NCBI RefSeq assembly: GCF_016107305.1
Contig: NZ_RCVR01000006.1
Location: 124,001-188,000 of the forward strand
From: Roseomonas sp. KE2513
GTDB taxonomy: Bacteria > Pseudomonadota > Alphaproteobacteria > Acetobacterales > Acetobacteraceae
Direction: 5' to 3'
Length of the DNA stretch: 64,000 nt
Part shown: in pieces, positions 1 through 8,011 of the stretch
Numbering within the stretch: the stretch's first letter is position 1
Layout of the letters: each line of letters begins with the position of its first letter
Notes under the pieces: generated by a model
What the model was told of the DNA's origin: nothing
The model's input: the letters and a program-made list of their open reading frames with translations, nothing else
Databases searched by the model: none
Made by a program: the position numbers and the translations under genes

Positions 1-518
1 GCCGCGCAGAGAACGCGGTTGTTGTGGGCGAGCCGCCGCGCGACGAGCGTCTGGCCGGAGAGCGGCGCGATCCGCACCCCTGCGTCGCAGCCGGTAGCGA
101 CGAGGTCGAGCTGCGTGTCGGTGAGCAGCAGGTCGAGCCGCAACTCCGTATGGTTGGAGAGAAGCTCGGCCAGCAGGGGCGCCAGGACCTTGCGGCCGAA
201 GGTGGCGGGCGCCGTGAGCCGAAGCGTGCCGGAGAGCGCCGCCGAGCCGCCGGGCAGCGCCGCCTCGGCCTCCATCGCCGCCGCGAGAACTCGCTCAGCA
301 TGGGGCAGGAAGGCCTCACCCTCCGGCGTTGGGCGCAGCCGGCGCGTGGTTCGGGCAAAGAGCCGCAAGCCCAGCCGCTTCTCCATGACTGCCAGCCGGC
401 GGCTTGCCGCGGCCGGGGTTAGCCCGAGCGCCCCGGCGGCGGCCGAAAGGCTGCCTGCCCGCGCCACGTGCTGGACAAGGCGGAGATCGAGAAGGTCAAA
501 GGGTGGATTACTGACCAT
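1..518 (-). CDS. LysR family transcriptional regulator (C-terminus cut by window edge)
   Basis: Reading the minus strand from the ATG at 518 gives an N-terminal winged helix-turn-helix of LysR type (about residues 6-65, with SLSAAAGALGLTPAAASRRL as the recognition region). The start of the periplasmic-binding-like effector domain follows (LRLTAPATFGRKVLAPLL). About 172 residues are visible; a full LysR protein is near 300, so roughly 40% lies outside the window. The gene is divergent from the dehydrogenase at 671, the classic LysR arrangement. A perfect inverted repeat starts two bases upstream of its start codon, suggesting autoregulation and control of the neighbour. The effector cannot be told. 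Confidence 0.9.
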   Translation of the reverse strand, partial: MVSNPPFDLLDLRLVQHVARAGSLSAAAGALGLTPAAASRRLAVMEKRLGLRLFARTTRRLRPTPEGEAFLPHAERVLAAAMEAEAALPGGSAALSGTLRLTAPATFGRKVLAPLLAELLSNHTELRLDLLLTDTQLDLVATGCDAGVRIAPLSGQTLVARRLAHNNRVLCA

Positions 519-519
519 T

Positions 520-557
520 CATTGAAAATGTTTTCCCTGCCGAGCCGATTTTCAATG
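520..557. promoter_or_regulatory. Candidate LysR operator: 10-bp inverted repeat
   Basis: CATTGAAAAT (520-529) and its exact reverse complement ATTTTCAATG (548-557) are separated by 18 nt in the LysR/dehydrogenase divergent spacer. It is AT-rich against a G+C-rich background and abuts the LysR start codon. The position fits a LysR-type binding site; binding itself is inferred. Confidence 0.55.
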
Positions 558-670
558 GCGGCAGGAGGATGCATCTCACCGGTATTCGGGGGGGACGCAG
601 CCCATTGTGGCAGGTGCCCTTCCGCACGCCGGAGCGGTGCCATGGCCCGCGCCGAAAGGAGACCGAGAGC

Positions 671-1711
671 ATGAGAGCCGTTGCCTACACCCACAGCCTG
701 CCATCGAGCGACCCTGCGGCGCTCCAGGACATGACGCTGCCCGACCCGCCCGCTCCCACGGGCCGCGACCTGCTGGTGGAGGTGCGTGCCGTCTCGGTGA
801 ATCCGGTGGACGCCAAGGTGCGGGCGCGCACCGATCCGGCTGGCACGCCCAAGCTGCTCGGCTACGACGCCGCCGGGATGGTACGCGCAGTGGGTCCTGA
901 GGCGACCCTGTTCCGACCGGGCGACGCCGTCTTCTACGCCGGCGACATCACCCGCCCCGGTACGGATGCCGAACTGCACCTCGTGGACGAGCGGATCGTC
1001 GGGCCCAAGCCCGTGGCCCTGTCCTTCGCCGAGGCCGCGGCCGTACCGCTGACCGCCATTACCGCCTGGGAGGCCCTGTTCGACCGCCTGGGTATCCCGC
1101 GCGACAGGACCTCGCCCGGCGACGCGCCGCGCGAGGAGGCGGTGATGATCATTGGCGGTGCAGGCGGCGTCGGCTCTATCGCCGTGCAGCTTGCCCGCCA
1201 GCTGACGGGCCTGCGCGTGGTGGCGACCGCCAGCCGGCCGGAGACGATGGGCTGGGCGCGCGACATGGGCGCCCACAGCGTGCTGGACCACGGTGGCGAC
1301 CTCGTCGCGCAGGTGAAGGCGCTGGGTGTGCCGGTGCGCTACGTCTTCGTCACCACGCACACCGAGGCCCACTGGAACGCAATCTGCGAGATCGTGGCTC
1401 CCCAGGGCGCGATCTGCCTCATCGATGACCCGAAGACGCCGCCCGACGTGATGAAGCTGAAGAGCAAGGCGGCCTCCCTGCACTGGGAGTTCATGTTCGC
1501 CCGCCCCATGCACCACACCACTGACATGGAGGAGCAGAACCGGCTGCTGGCAGAGGTTAGCCGGATGCTTGATGGGGGCACGCTTAGGACCACCCTGGCG
1601 GAGCATTTCGGCACCATCGATGCCGTCAACCTGCGCCGCGCACATGCCGCGGTGGAGAGCGGAAAGGCGCGCGGCAAGATCGTGCTGGAGGGCTTCGGCG
1701 CGGGCAGCTGA
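671..1711 (+). CDS. Zinc-type alcohol dehydrogenase / quinone oxidoreductase family protein
   Basis: A 346-residue medium-chain dehydrogenase/reductase. The N-terminal GroES-like domain (about 1-130) carries VSVNPVDAKVR and GYDAAGMVRAVG. The Rossmann domain carries the dinucleotide motif GGAGGVGSIAVQLA near residues 158-171. The catalytic zinc cysteines of classical alcohol dehydrogenases are absent, so this is probably an NADPH-dependent quinone- or enone-reductase (ZADH/QOR group) rather than a zinc enzyme. The ATG at 671 is chosen over an upstream in-frame start because AAAGGAG lies just before it. Likely controlled by the divergent LysR protein. The substrate is unknown. Confidence 0.85.
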   Translation: MRAVAYTHSLPSSDPAALQDMTLPDPPAPTGRDLLVEVRAVSVNPVDAKVRARTDPAGTPKLLGYDAAGMVRAVGPEATLFRPGDAVFYAGDITRPGTDAELHLVDERIVGPKPVALSFAEAAAVPLTAITAWEALFDRLGIPRDRTSPGDAPREEAVMIIGGAGGVGSIAVQLARQLTGLRVVATASRPETMGWARDMGAHSVLDHGGDLVAQVKALGVPVRYVFVTTHTEAHWNAICEIVAPQGAICLIDDPKTPPDVMKLKSKAASLHWEFMFARPMHHTTDMEEQNRLLAEVSRMLDGGTLRTTLAEHFGTIDAVNLRRAHAAVESGKARGKIVLEGFGAGS

Positions 1712-1733
1712 CGTGAGGTGCCCCGGGCTGGCC

Positions 1734-2480
1734 TCAGCGCCCGCCCGCGACGGGGATGAGCGCGCCCGTGAGGTAGGGCGCCTCGCCCGAGAGCAGCCAG
1801 AGAATGGCTTCCGCGCATTCCTCCGCCGTGCCGATCCGCCCAGCCGGCACGGTGGGGGCCAGCTGCGCCAGGCGGTCGCCTAGCCCGGCCGTGGCGTGGA
1901 TCTCGGTGTCGATCAGGCCGGGCATCAGGGCGTTCACCCTGATGCCCTCGGGCGCCAGCTCCCGTGACAGGCCGATGGTCAGGCTGTTCACCGCACCCTT
2001 GGCCGCTGCATAGGCCGTCCACTGCCCGGCGCCGCCGATCGTCGCCGCGACCGAGGAGAGATTGACGACCGAGCCGCCCATGCCACCCCTCTTCTTGGAC
2101 ATCCGCCGCGCCGCCGCCTGGGTGCAGAGCATCGTGCCGACCACGCTGACATCGAGCACGCGGCGGATGGTGGCGGCGTCGTAGCCCTCCAGCCGGGTGG
2201 CGGGGCCGGTGACGCCCGCGTTGTTCACCAGCCCCGTCACCGGGCCCAACTCCCTGTCGATGGCGGCGAACATCGCCTCCACCTCGTCCTCCCGCGCCAC
2301 GTCGGCGCGGCCCATCGCGGCGCGGCCGCCGCCGGCACGGATCTCCTCCACCACGGCGCGGGCACGGTCCTCCCGCTCGGCATAGTTCACGAAGACGGCG
2401 TGGCCCCGCCGCGCCGCCAGCCTCGCGGTGGCGGCGCCGATGCCCCGCCCCGAACCCGTTACCAGGATCACGCCCGCCAT
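1734..2480 (-). CDS. SDR family NAD(P)-dependent oxidoreductase (FabG-like)
   Basis: A classical 248-residue short-chain dehydrogenase. It has the cofactor motif VTGSGRGIGAATA at residues 6-18, NNAG in the middle, and a catalytic Ser with YAAAK in the second half (LSSV, then YAAAKGAVNSL). The C-terminal NALMPGLIDTEI is typical of 3-oxoacyl-ACP reductase-like and glucose dehydrogenase-like SDRs. It starts 5 nt after the stop of the upstream binding-protein gene, so the two are cotranscribed. Converges with the dehydrogenase ending at 1711. The pairing with a Bug protein hints at catabolism of an imported acid; the substrate cannot be assigned. Confidence 0.88.
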   Translation of the reverse strand: MAGVILVTGSGRGIGAATARLAARRGHAVFVNYAEREDRARAVVEEIRAGGGRAAMGRADVAREDEVEAMFAAIDRELGPVTGLVNNAGVTGPATRLEGYDAATIRRVLDVSVVGTMLCTQAAARRMSKKRGGMGGSVVNLSSVAATIGGAGQWTAYAAAKGAVNSLTIGLSRELAPEGIRVNALMPGLIDTEIHATAGLGDRLAQLAPTVPAGRIGTAEECAEAILWLLSGEAPYLTGALIPVAGGR

Positions 2481-2485
2481 GCCGC

Positions 2486-3487
2486 CTACTCCACCTGCAG
2501 CCGCAACTCTGCAACCAGGGGCCTGACCTGGGCGACCTGCTCGCCCACCGCCTGCCGCAACTCGGCGGGGGAGGAGCCGACGGGCTCGGCGCCCACCTCG
2601 GCCATGCGGCGGCGCACCTCCGGGTGGGCGGCGGCGGCGGCAATCTCGCGGTGAAGGCGGGCGATGATGGCGTCGGGCGTGCGGGCGGGGGCGAAGAAGC
2701 CGTTCCAGCCGCGCAGCTCCATGTTGGGGAAGCCCTGTTCACGCACCGTGGGCACGTCGGGCAGGGCGGCGGAGCGGTCGGCGGCCAGCGTCGCCATGGG
2801 CCGCAGCGTTCCCGACCTTACATGGCCGAGCGCGGTGGAGAGCTGGTCCCCGCCGAACTGGATGCGCCCGGCCACCATCTCCTGCACCAGCGGCGCCGCG
2901 CCGCGGAAGGGCACATGCTCCATGGCGATGCCGGCGTCGCGCTTCAGCACCTCCCCGGCCAGGTTCATGATGCTGCCCGGGCCAGTGGAACCGTAGAAGA
3001 CCCCGGACTGCCCCGGCGCCTTGGCGAAGGCGACAAACTCCCGCAGATCCTTTGCCGGCACCGAGGCGGAGGCGACGAGCAGCATCGGTACGTTGGCCGC
3101 AAGCGAGACCGGGGCGAAGTCCCGCTCGATGTCGTGCGGTGCGCGCCCGGCGAGCTGGAGCGCCGCGGTGGTCGAGGTGAAGGTAAGATTGTGGAACAGC
3201 AGCACGTAACCATCCGGCGCTGCCTTTGCCACCACGTCCGCGCCCAGTGATCCACCAGCGCCGCCGCGGTTCTCCACCACGACGGGCTGGCCCATGGATT
3301 CGGTCATGCGCTGGGCGAAGAGGCGCGCAAGCATGTCGGTGGTGCCGCCGGCAGGGAAAGGGACGACAACGCGGACAGGGCGATCAGGATAGGCCGCCTG
3401 CGAACTGGCTGGCCGCGGGTCTGCCAGGGCAGCAGTGGAGACGGCTGCGCCGAGCAGCAGGCTCTGGCGCCGGGTGATCCTGGCCAT
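2486..3487 (-). CDS. Bug-type tripartite tricarboxylate transporter substrate-binding protein
   Basis: A 333-residue periplasmic binding protein of the Bug/TctC family. The N-terminus RITRRQSLLLGAAVSTAALA is a twin-arginine-like signal peptide ending before SSQAAYPDRPVRVVVPFPAG, the hallmark Bug start of the mature domain. GGTTDMLAR and the YGSTGPGS region are typical ligand-loop segments. A strong AGGAACG-type ribosome site precedes the ATG. No TctA or TctB membrane gene lies nearby, as is usual for orphan Bug proteins. First gene of a two-gene unit with the SDR. The ligand is unknown, probably a carboxylate. Confidence 0.92.
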   Translation of the reverse strand: MARITRRQSLLLGAAVSTAALADPRPASSQAAYPDRPVRVVVPFPAGGTTDMLARLFAQRMTESMGQPVVVENRGGAGGSLGADVVAKAAPDGYVLLFHNLTFTSTTAALQLAGRAPHDIERDFAPVSLAANVPMLLVASASVPAKDLREFVAFAKAPGQSGVFYGSTGPGSIMNLAGEVLKRDAGIAMEHVPFRGAAPLVQEMVAGRIQFGGDQLSTALGHVRSGTLRPMATLAADRSAALPDVPTVREQGFPNMELRGWNGFFAPARTPDAIIARLHREIAAAAAHPEVRRRMAEVGAEPVGSSPAELRQAVGEQVAQVRPLVAELRLQVE

Positions 3488-3698
3488 GACGTTCCTCCGT
3501 TCCTGCCCCCTGTTCTCGGGGGATGGGGAGTAAGCCTAGATCGGCTTCGGCGCCCGGTCGAACCTGTTTCGTCCCGCCTCGCCTGCTTTCAGGGCACCCA
3601 CCTGCCGGCACCCGCGCCCTGCCACGGCGTCTGGCGTCCGCGGCGCCCCTGCGCTAAGCCGCCCGCGCTCCCAAGAGGCCCCTCTTTCCGGACCGCTG

Positions 3699-4655
3699 AT
3701 GCGCCACTTCCTCGAATTCGAGAAACCGATCGCCGAGCTGGAAGGCCAGATCGAGGAGCTGCGTCGCACGACGGACGCGGGCGGCATCGACGTGGCCGAC
3801 GAGATCGGCAAGCTGCGCGACAAGGCGGAGAAGCTGCTCGCCGCCACCTACGCGAAGCTCACGCCCTGGCAGAAGGCCCAGGTGGCGCGGCACCCGGACC
3901 GGCCGAAATGCCTCGCCTATATCGCGGAGCTCATCGAGGACTTCACGCCACTCGCCGGCGACCGCGCCTTCGCGGACGATCAGGCGGTGGTCGGCGGGCT
4001 CGGCCGCTTTCGGGGCCAGTCCGTCATGGTGCTGGGAATCGAGAAGGGCACGGATACCGACAGCCGCATCCGGCACAATTTCGGCAGCCCCCGGCCGGAG
4101 GGCTACCGCAAGGCGCGCCGCCTGATCGAACTGGCGGGCCGGTTCAACCTGCCCCTCCTCTCCTTCGTGGATACGGCTGGCGCCTTCCCGGGCGTGGAGG
4201 CCGAGGCGCGCGGCCAGGCGGAGGCGATCGCCCGCTCCATCGAGGCCTGCCTTGATGCTCCCGTGCCCTTCGTCGCCACCATCATCGGCGAGGGTGGGTC
4301 GGGCGGCGCCATCGCCATCGCGACCGCCGACCGCGTGCTGATGCTGGAGCACTCCATCTACAGCGTGATCTCGCCCGAGGGCGGGGCGAGCATCCTCTGG
4401 CGCGACGCGGCCCAGGCCCCGACCGCCGCCGAGGCCTTCCGCCTGACCGCCGAGGACCTGAAGCGCCTCAACCTCGTAGACGGGGTGATCCCGGAGCCGA
4501 TGGGCGGCGCCCATCGCGACGCCGCGGCGACCGTCCTGGCGGTGGGGAACCGGATCGAGTCCTGCCTCACCCCGCTGCTGGCCCTCGACGGCGCGACGCT
4601 ACGGGCCCGCCGGCGCGAAAAGTTCCTCGAGATGGGGCGCACCGGGGTCGTCTGA
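3699..4655 (+). CDS. accA: Acetyl-CoA carboxylase carboxyltransferase subunit alpha
   Basis: A 318-residue protein with the full AccA layout. The N-terminal coiled helix (FEKPIAELEGQIEELRR) is followed by the crotonase-like carboxyltransferase fold with FGSPRPEGYRKARR, FVDTAGAFPGVEAEARGQ and the oxyanion-hole glycines GEGGSGGAIAIATAD, then ISPEGGASILWRD. With AccD it transfers the carboxyl group from carboxybiotin to acetyl-CoA, the first step of fatty acid synthesis. The length equals typical proteobacterial AccA. Single gene, in no obvious operon; it converges on the lipoprotein gene 9 nt downstream. Essential housekeeping function, high certainty. Confidence 0.97.
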   Translation: MRHFLEFEKPIAELEGQIEELRRTTDAGGIDVADEIGKLRDKAEKLLAATYAKLTPWQKAQVARHPDRPKCLAYIAELIEDFTPLAGDRAFADDQAVVGGLGRFRGQSVMVLGIEKGTDTDSRIRHNFGSPRPEGYRKARRLIELAGRFNLPLLSFVDTAGAFPGVEAEARGQAEAIARSIEACLDAPVPFVATIIGEGGSGGAIAIATADRVLMLEHSIYSVISPEGGASILWRDAAQAPTAAEAFRLTAEDLKRLNLVDGVIPEPMGGAHRDAAATVLAVGNRIESCLTPLLALDGATLRARRREKFLEMGRTGVV

Positions 4656-4664
4656 CTTTCCGCC

Positions 4665-5060
4665 TCAGTAGTGGCGGTAGTGCCCGCGGTGCGGCCCATA
4701 ATAGCCGCGGTGCGGCCCGTAATAGCCGCGGCGCGGCTCGTAGTAGCCGCGCCCACGATAATGGGGCCGCCGCGCGCTGCTCGCGATGGCGGCGCCGGCG
4801 ACGGCGCCGACCAGGCCTGCCGCGACGGCGGTGCCGACCTGGGCGTTCTGCTGTTCCTGGTAGACCTCCGCATTCGCCGCGGGGGCGATCGCCTGATAGT
4901 CGTAGCAGGCCTGGGCGATGCCTTGCTGGCAGGCATAGGCCGCGTTGCTCGCCTGCTGCTGGTAAGGCCCAGGGCCGACCGGCGCGCAGGCCACCGCCGT
5001 GCTGAGCGCGGCCAGCGCCGCGACGAGGCGGAAGAGGGGGCGGGAACGAGTTTCGGACAT
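4665..5060 (-). CDS. Small lipoprotein with Gly/Tyr/His-rich repeat tail, predicted EcfG-controlled
   Basis: A 131-residue predicted lipoprotein. The signal segment RLVAALAALSTAVAC gives a plausible lipobox with Cys25. A central hydrophobic Gly/Ala stretch (AVAAGLVGAVAGAAIA) resembles glycine-zipper membrane segments. The C-terminus is a short tandem repeat built on GYYGPHRG, repeated about three times, ending HRHY. The ATG at 5060 is chosen because the signal peptide begins there and because a GGAAC-N16-CGTT promoter sits 32-56 nt upstream. No enzymatic role is visible. Envelope stress or surface function is inferred from the promoter and the lipoprotein type. Confidence 0.8.
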   Translation of the reverse strand: MSETRSRPLFRLVAALAALSTAVACAPVGPGPYQQQASNAAYACQQGIAQACYDYQAIAPAANAEVYQEQQNAQVGTAVAAGLVGAVAGAAIASSARRPHYRGRGYYEPRRGYYGPHRGYYGPHRGHYRHY

Positions 5061-5091
5061 GGGCGGGGACCTCCCGGCTGTTACCAGGCGT

Positions 5092-5116
5092 AACGCGACG
5101 CTCGAACGGGGGTTCC
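5092..5116 (-). promoter_or_regulatory. EcfG-type (general stress sigma) promoter
   Basis: On the minus strand GGAAC (5116-5112), then 16 nt, then CGTT (5095-5092). This is an exact match to the alphaproteobacterial EcfG/SigT consensus GGAAC-N16/17-CGTT. A start site about 7 nt downstream would leave a leader of roughly 25 nt before the lipoprotein ATG at 5060. Confidence 0.7.
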
Positions 5117-5164
5117 GCAATCGGACCTTCTGACGAAACGGTTTAGCAAGGACGCTCTGGAAGC

Positions 5165-6883
5165 TCAGCTCCGTGCCAGGACGCGCTCGAGGCCAGCGGC
5201 GTAGCGGCCCGCCGCCGCGCGCGCCCGTACGGCCTCCTCCCCGCCGCTCCAGGCTCCGGCGGCCATGGTGTAGTAGCCGAGTTGGAAGGCGAGATAGCAG
5301 GGGGTGAGGAAGTCGAGCAGCGTGGCATCCGCCCCCACTGCGGCGCGGAGCCCTTCGCGCTCCTTTGCCGGGAGGCCGAGTTCCACGGCGGCACCGGCGA
5401 CGTCCCAGGCGATGTCCTGGCATCCCACGAGGTCATGCGCCGCCGCGTGGTCCACCGCATCCGCCTTCAGCAGTCGCCCGCCGGGAAGAACGAGCCATTC
5501 CCAGGCGTGCAGCCGGTTGTCGGTGCTGACGCGCCGCAGCCGCGCGCCGAGCGCCGCGAGATGCGGCTCCCAGGCGTCGAGCCGCGCGGCGGGGCCCGCG
5601 CCCAGCGCCTCCGCGGTGTTGTGCCGGGCCATTTCCCAGAGCGCCCGGGGCGAGGCGCCCTCCTCCTCGCCTGCCGGGAGGTGCTGGGCACGGAAGAGGA
5701 GGTAGCGGGCGAGATGTGCGAGGAGGGCCGGGCGGTCGCAGGCCTCGGGGTCGAGCGGCCGGGCCTCGTTCACCCAGCGCTCGGCGAGGAAGCCGTGCAG
5801 CAGCCCCGCCACTTCAGGGGTGAAGCCGGCCGCGTGCAGGCGGCGGGCGCGCGCCTCCGCCTCCAGCCCTTGCCGGCCGAGGCCTGCGAATTTCAGCAGC
5901 CAGGTCCGGCCGCCGCTGCGGTGCAGGAACTTTCGCCGCTCCAGATAGGGGTGCACGGCCGGCCAGTCCGCCGGATCGGGGGAGCGCAGCCGCCGCCAGC
6001 CGCCGCCCGTGATCTCCTCCATCGGCGCGTCCGGGGAGCCGAGGTGGTCCGCCGCCCAGCGCGGCAAGCCCGCGGTGGCATCGAGCAGAAGGGTGTCGAC
6101 GGGGGCCGGGTGCCGCGCGAGGCGTGACCAGCGAACTCGCGCTGCCTCGTTGGCCTGGGGGCCGGGCTCCCCGCCATGGCCGGGGAGAAGGTGGATCCGG
6201 CCCTCCAGGACGCCGCGCTGCCCCAGGAAATCGAGCACCGCGCCGAAGCTGCTGCCGGAAAGACCTGGTCCCTCGTCCACCACGGCGAAACGCGCGGCGG
6301 GGTCGGCGAGCAGGGAGGCCGCAAGTTTAGGGGAGGGCTGTACCTTCCGGCGGAAAGGATGGCCGGTGGGGCGCAGCGTGACGGCCGGCGGGGCGCCGCA
6401 CGCGGCCGCGACGACCGCGCCGAGAGTGGTTCCGATGGAGCGCAGGCCGATCACCCGTAGCGGCCCCTCCGGCAGTGCCGCCGCGGCCGCGCCATAGGCT
6501 TCCGGGAAGAGGGCGTAGTGCGCGAAGCCCTCCGCCCGCTTGCAGAGGATGGTGTCGGGCATGGCCGCCGCGATTTCCGCGGTCGGCAAGGGGCCGGTGC
6601 AGACGAAGCCGGAACGCCAGGATTCCAGCACGGCAGCCGCGATCGCCCCGAGCAGCGCCATGGCCGCCGCCTCGGCGGGGCCGGGCGCATCCTCCCCTCG
6701 CTCGGCGAAGCCGGCATCGGCCAGGCCCTGGGCGAGCTCCCCCGCCTCGATCAGCACGGCGACGAGGGCGGCGTGGCGGGCGAGGCCCGGCGGTGCGGCG
6801 GCGACCTCCCGCAGCGCCACGCCAAGGGCGTCCAGCAGGCGGCGCGGATCCTCCCGCCGGGGCGCGTCGCCGTAGACGAGCAT
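5165..6883 (-). CDS. Unrecognised fusion: phosphoribosyltransferase-like domain plus kinase-like domain
   Basis: A 572-residue protein I cannot name. Residues about 95-225 look like a type-I phosphoribosyltransferase core: VIGLRSIGTTLGAVVAAA, then the PRPP-loop-like FAVVDEGPGLSGSSFG near 199-214. Residues about 320-560 resemble an aminoglycoside-phosphotransferase/choline-kinase fold, with a candidate N-lobe lysine in TWLLKFAG and a C-lobe segment GCQDIAWDVAGAAVELG. The usual HGDxxxxN catalytic loop is missing; the corresponding region reads DNRLHAWEW, so kinase activity is doubtful. It is the last gene of the left block of the saccharide cluster, 21 nt after a glycosyltransferase gene. A role in nucleotide-sugar or phosphoribosyl chemistry is only inference. 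Confidence 0.7.
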   Translation of the reverse strand: MLVYGDAPRREDPRRLLDALGVALREVAAAPPGLARHAALVAVLIEAGELAQGLADAGFAERGEDAPGPAEAAAMALLGAIAAAVLESWRSGFVCTGPLPTAEIAAAMPDTILCKRAEGFAHYALFPEAYGAAAAALPEGPLRVIGLRSIGTTLGAVVAAACGAPPAVTLRPTGHPFRRKVQPSPKLAASLLADPAARFAVVDEGPGLSGSSFGAVLDFLGQRGVLEGRIHLLPGHGGEPGPQANEAARVRWSRLARHPAPVDTLLLDATAGLPRWAADHLGSPDAPMEEITGGGWRRLRSPDPADWPAVHPYLERRKFLHRSGGRTWLLKFAGLGRQGLEAEARARRLHAAGFTPEVAGLLHGFLAERWVNEARPLDPEACDRPALLAHLARYLLFRAQHLPAGEEEGASPRALWEMARHNTAEALGAGPAARLDAWEPHLAALGARLRRVSTDNRLHAWEWLVLPGGRLLKADAVDHAAAHDLVGCQDIAWDVAGAAVELGLPAKEREGLRAAVGADATLLDFLTPCYLAFQLGYYTMAAGAWSGGEEAVRARAAAGRYAAGLERVLARS

Positions 6884-6904
6884 CCTAGCGGGGAGCGGTA
6901 CCGC

Positions 6905-8011
6905 TCACGGAGCGTTCGCGGCGTCCAGCGGGCGGGCGGCGCGCGCCATGGCCTCCCGCAGGTGCCCTTCCAGCTCGGCCGCGCGGTGGGCGGCGGTGTG
7001 CTCGCCCAAGACGCGCACCCGGAGTGCCCGGCTCATCGCGCCGCGCTCCGCCTTCCCCATGCCTTGCAGGGCGGCAAGGACGTCGGTCGCGCCATCGGCG
7101 AGGATGATCTCCTCCGCTGGGCGTAGCAGTGTCTCAATGCCGTCCCAGCGGTCGGAGATGATGGGCACGCCGCAGGCGCCGGCCTCGAAGAGCCGCACGC
7201 TCGGGCTGTAGCCGGCGCGGATCATGTCGGCACGGGTGACATTCAGGGTGAAACGGCTGGCGGCGTAGAAGCCTGGATGGTCGGCGGGCGGAACATGGTC
7301 AATCCGCTCCACATTCGCGGGCCAGTCGATGTCAGCGGGGTATTGCGGGCCGGCGACGGCGAAGCGCAGGTCAGGGGCGCGGCGCGCGGGTTCCAACAGC
7401 AGGCGTTCCAGCACCGGTTGGCGGTCGGGGCTGTAGGTGCCGAGATAGCTGAGGTCCCAGCGCGGGGGCACCTCCATCGGGCGGTAGGCGTCGGGATCGA
7501 CGGAGCAGTAGAGCTGCCGCGCGGCCGGCGAGCCGTATTGCCGTTCCAGCCGGTCGAGCGTCGGGCCACCGGTGAAGGAGAGATAGACGCCGTAGCCGGG
7601 GATGAGCGCGGGGGAGAGGTATTCCTCGTCGCCGCGCTCAAGCTTGGCGAGCGTCACGGGCGTGTCGATGTCGTAGAAAGCGGTGGCACCGCGCGCGACG
7701 CCCTGCACCATGCGCCCGACCGCCACGCCCTCCGGCACGTAGGAGCCGACGATCACGGCATCCGCCGCCTCGATGGCGCCGCGCCAGCGATCGAGATCCT
7801 CGAGATCCTGGTAAAGCGAGAGCTCGCAGAAATCGGGGGAGGGGAGGTCGCGGTGCGAGGCGTACCAGGGCACGTCGCGCTCCAGGAAGAGCACGTCATG
7901 GCCGCGCGCGGCGAAGGCACGCAACAGCGCGCGGAAGGTCGTCGCGTGGCCGTTCCCCCAGGAGGAGGAGAGACTGAGGCCGAGGACGACGACGCGGAGC
8001 GGGGCGCTCAT
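6905..8011 (-). CDS. CgeB-like glycosyltransferase (GT-B fold)
   Basis: A 368-residue protein starting LRVVVLGLSLSSSWGNGHA, a typical N-terminal Rossmann strand of CgeB/Glyco_trans_1_2 proteins. The C-terminal half has YSPSVRLFEAGACGVPIISD, the nucleotide-sugar-binding signature of that family, then a short hinge (LLRPAEEIILADG). No signal peptide or membrane segment, so it is cytoplasmic or peripheral. It overlaps the upstream glycosyltransferase gene by 4 nt and shares its architecture, so the pair probably arose by duplication. Donor and acceptor are unknown. One of three CgeB-like transferases in this cluster. Confidence 0.85.
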   Translation of the reverse strand: MSAPLRVVVLGLSLSSSWGNGHATTFRALLRAFAARGHDVLFLERDVPWYASHRDLPSPDFCELSLYQDLEDLDRWRGAIEAADAVIVGSYVPEGVAVGRMVQGVARGATAFYDIDTPVTLAKLERGDEEYLSPALIPGYGVYLSFTGGPTLDRLERQYGSPAARQLYCSVDPDAYRPMEVPPRWDLSYLGTYSPDRQPVLERLLLEPARRAPDLRFAVAGPQYPADIDWPANVERIDHVPPADHPGFYAASRFTLNVTRADMIRAGYSPSVRLFEAGACGVPIISDRWDGIETLLRPAEEIILADGATDVLAALQGMGKAERGAMSRALRVRVLGEHTAAHRAAELEGHLREAMARAARPLDAANAP

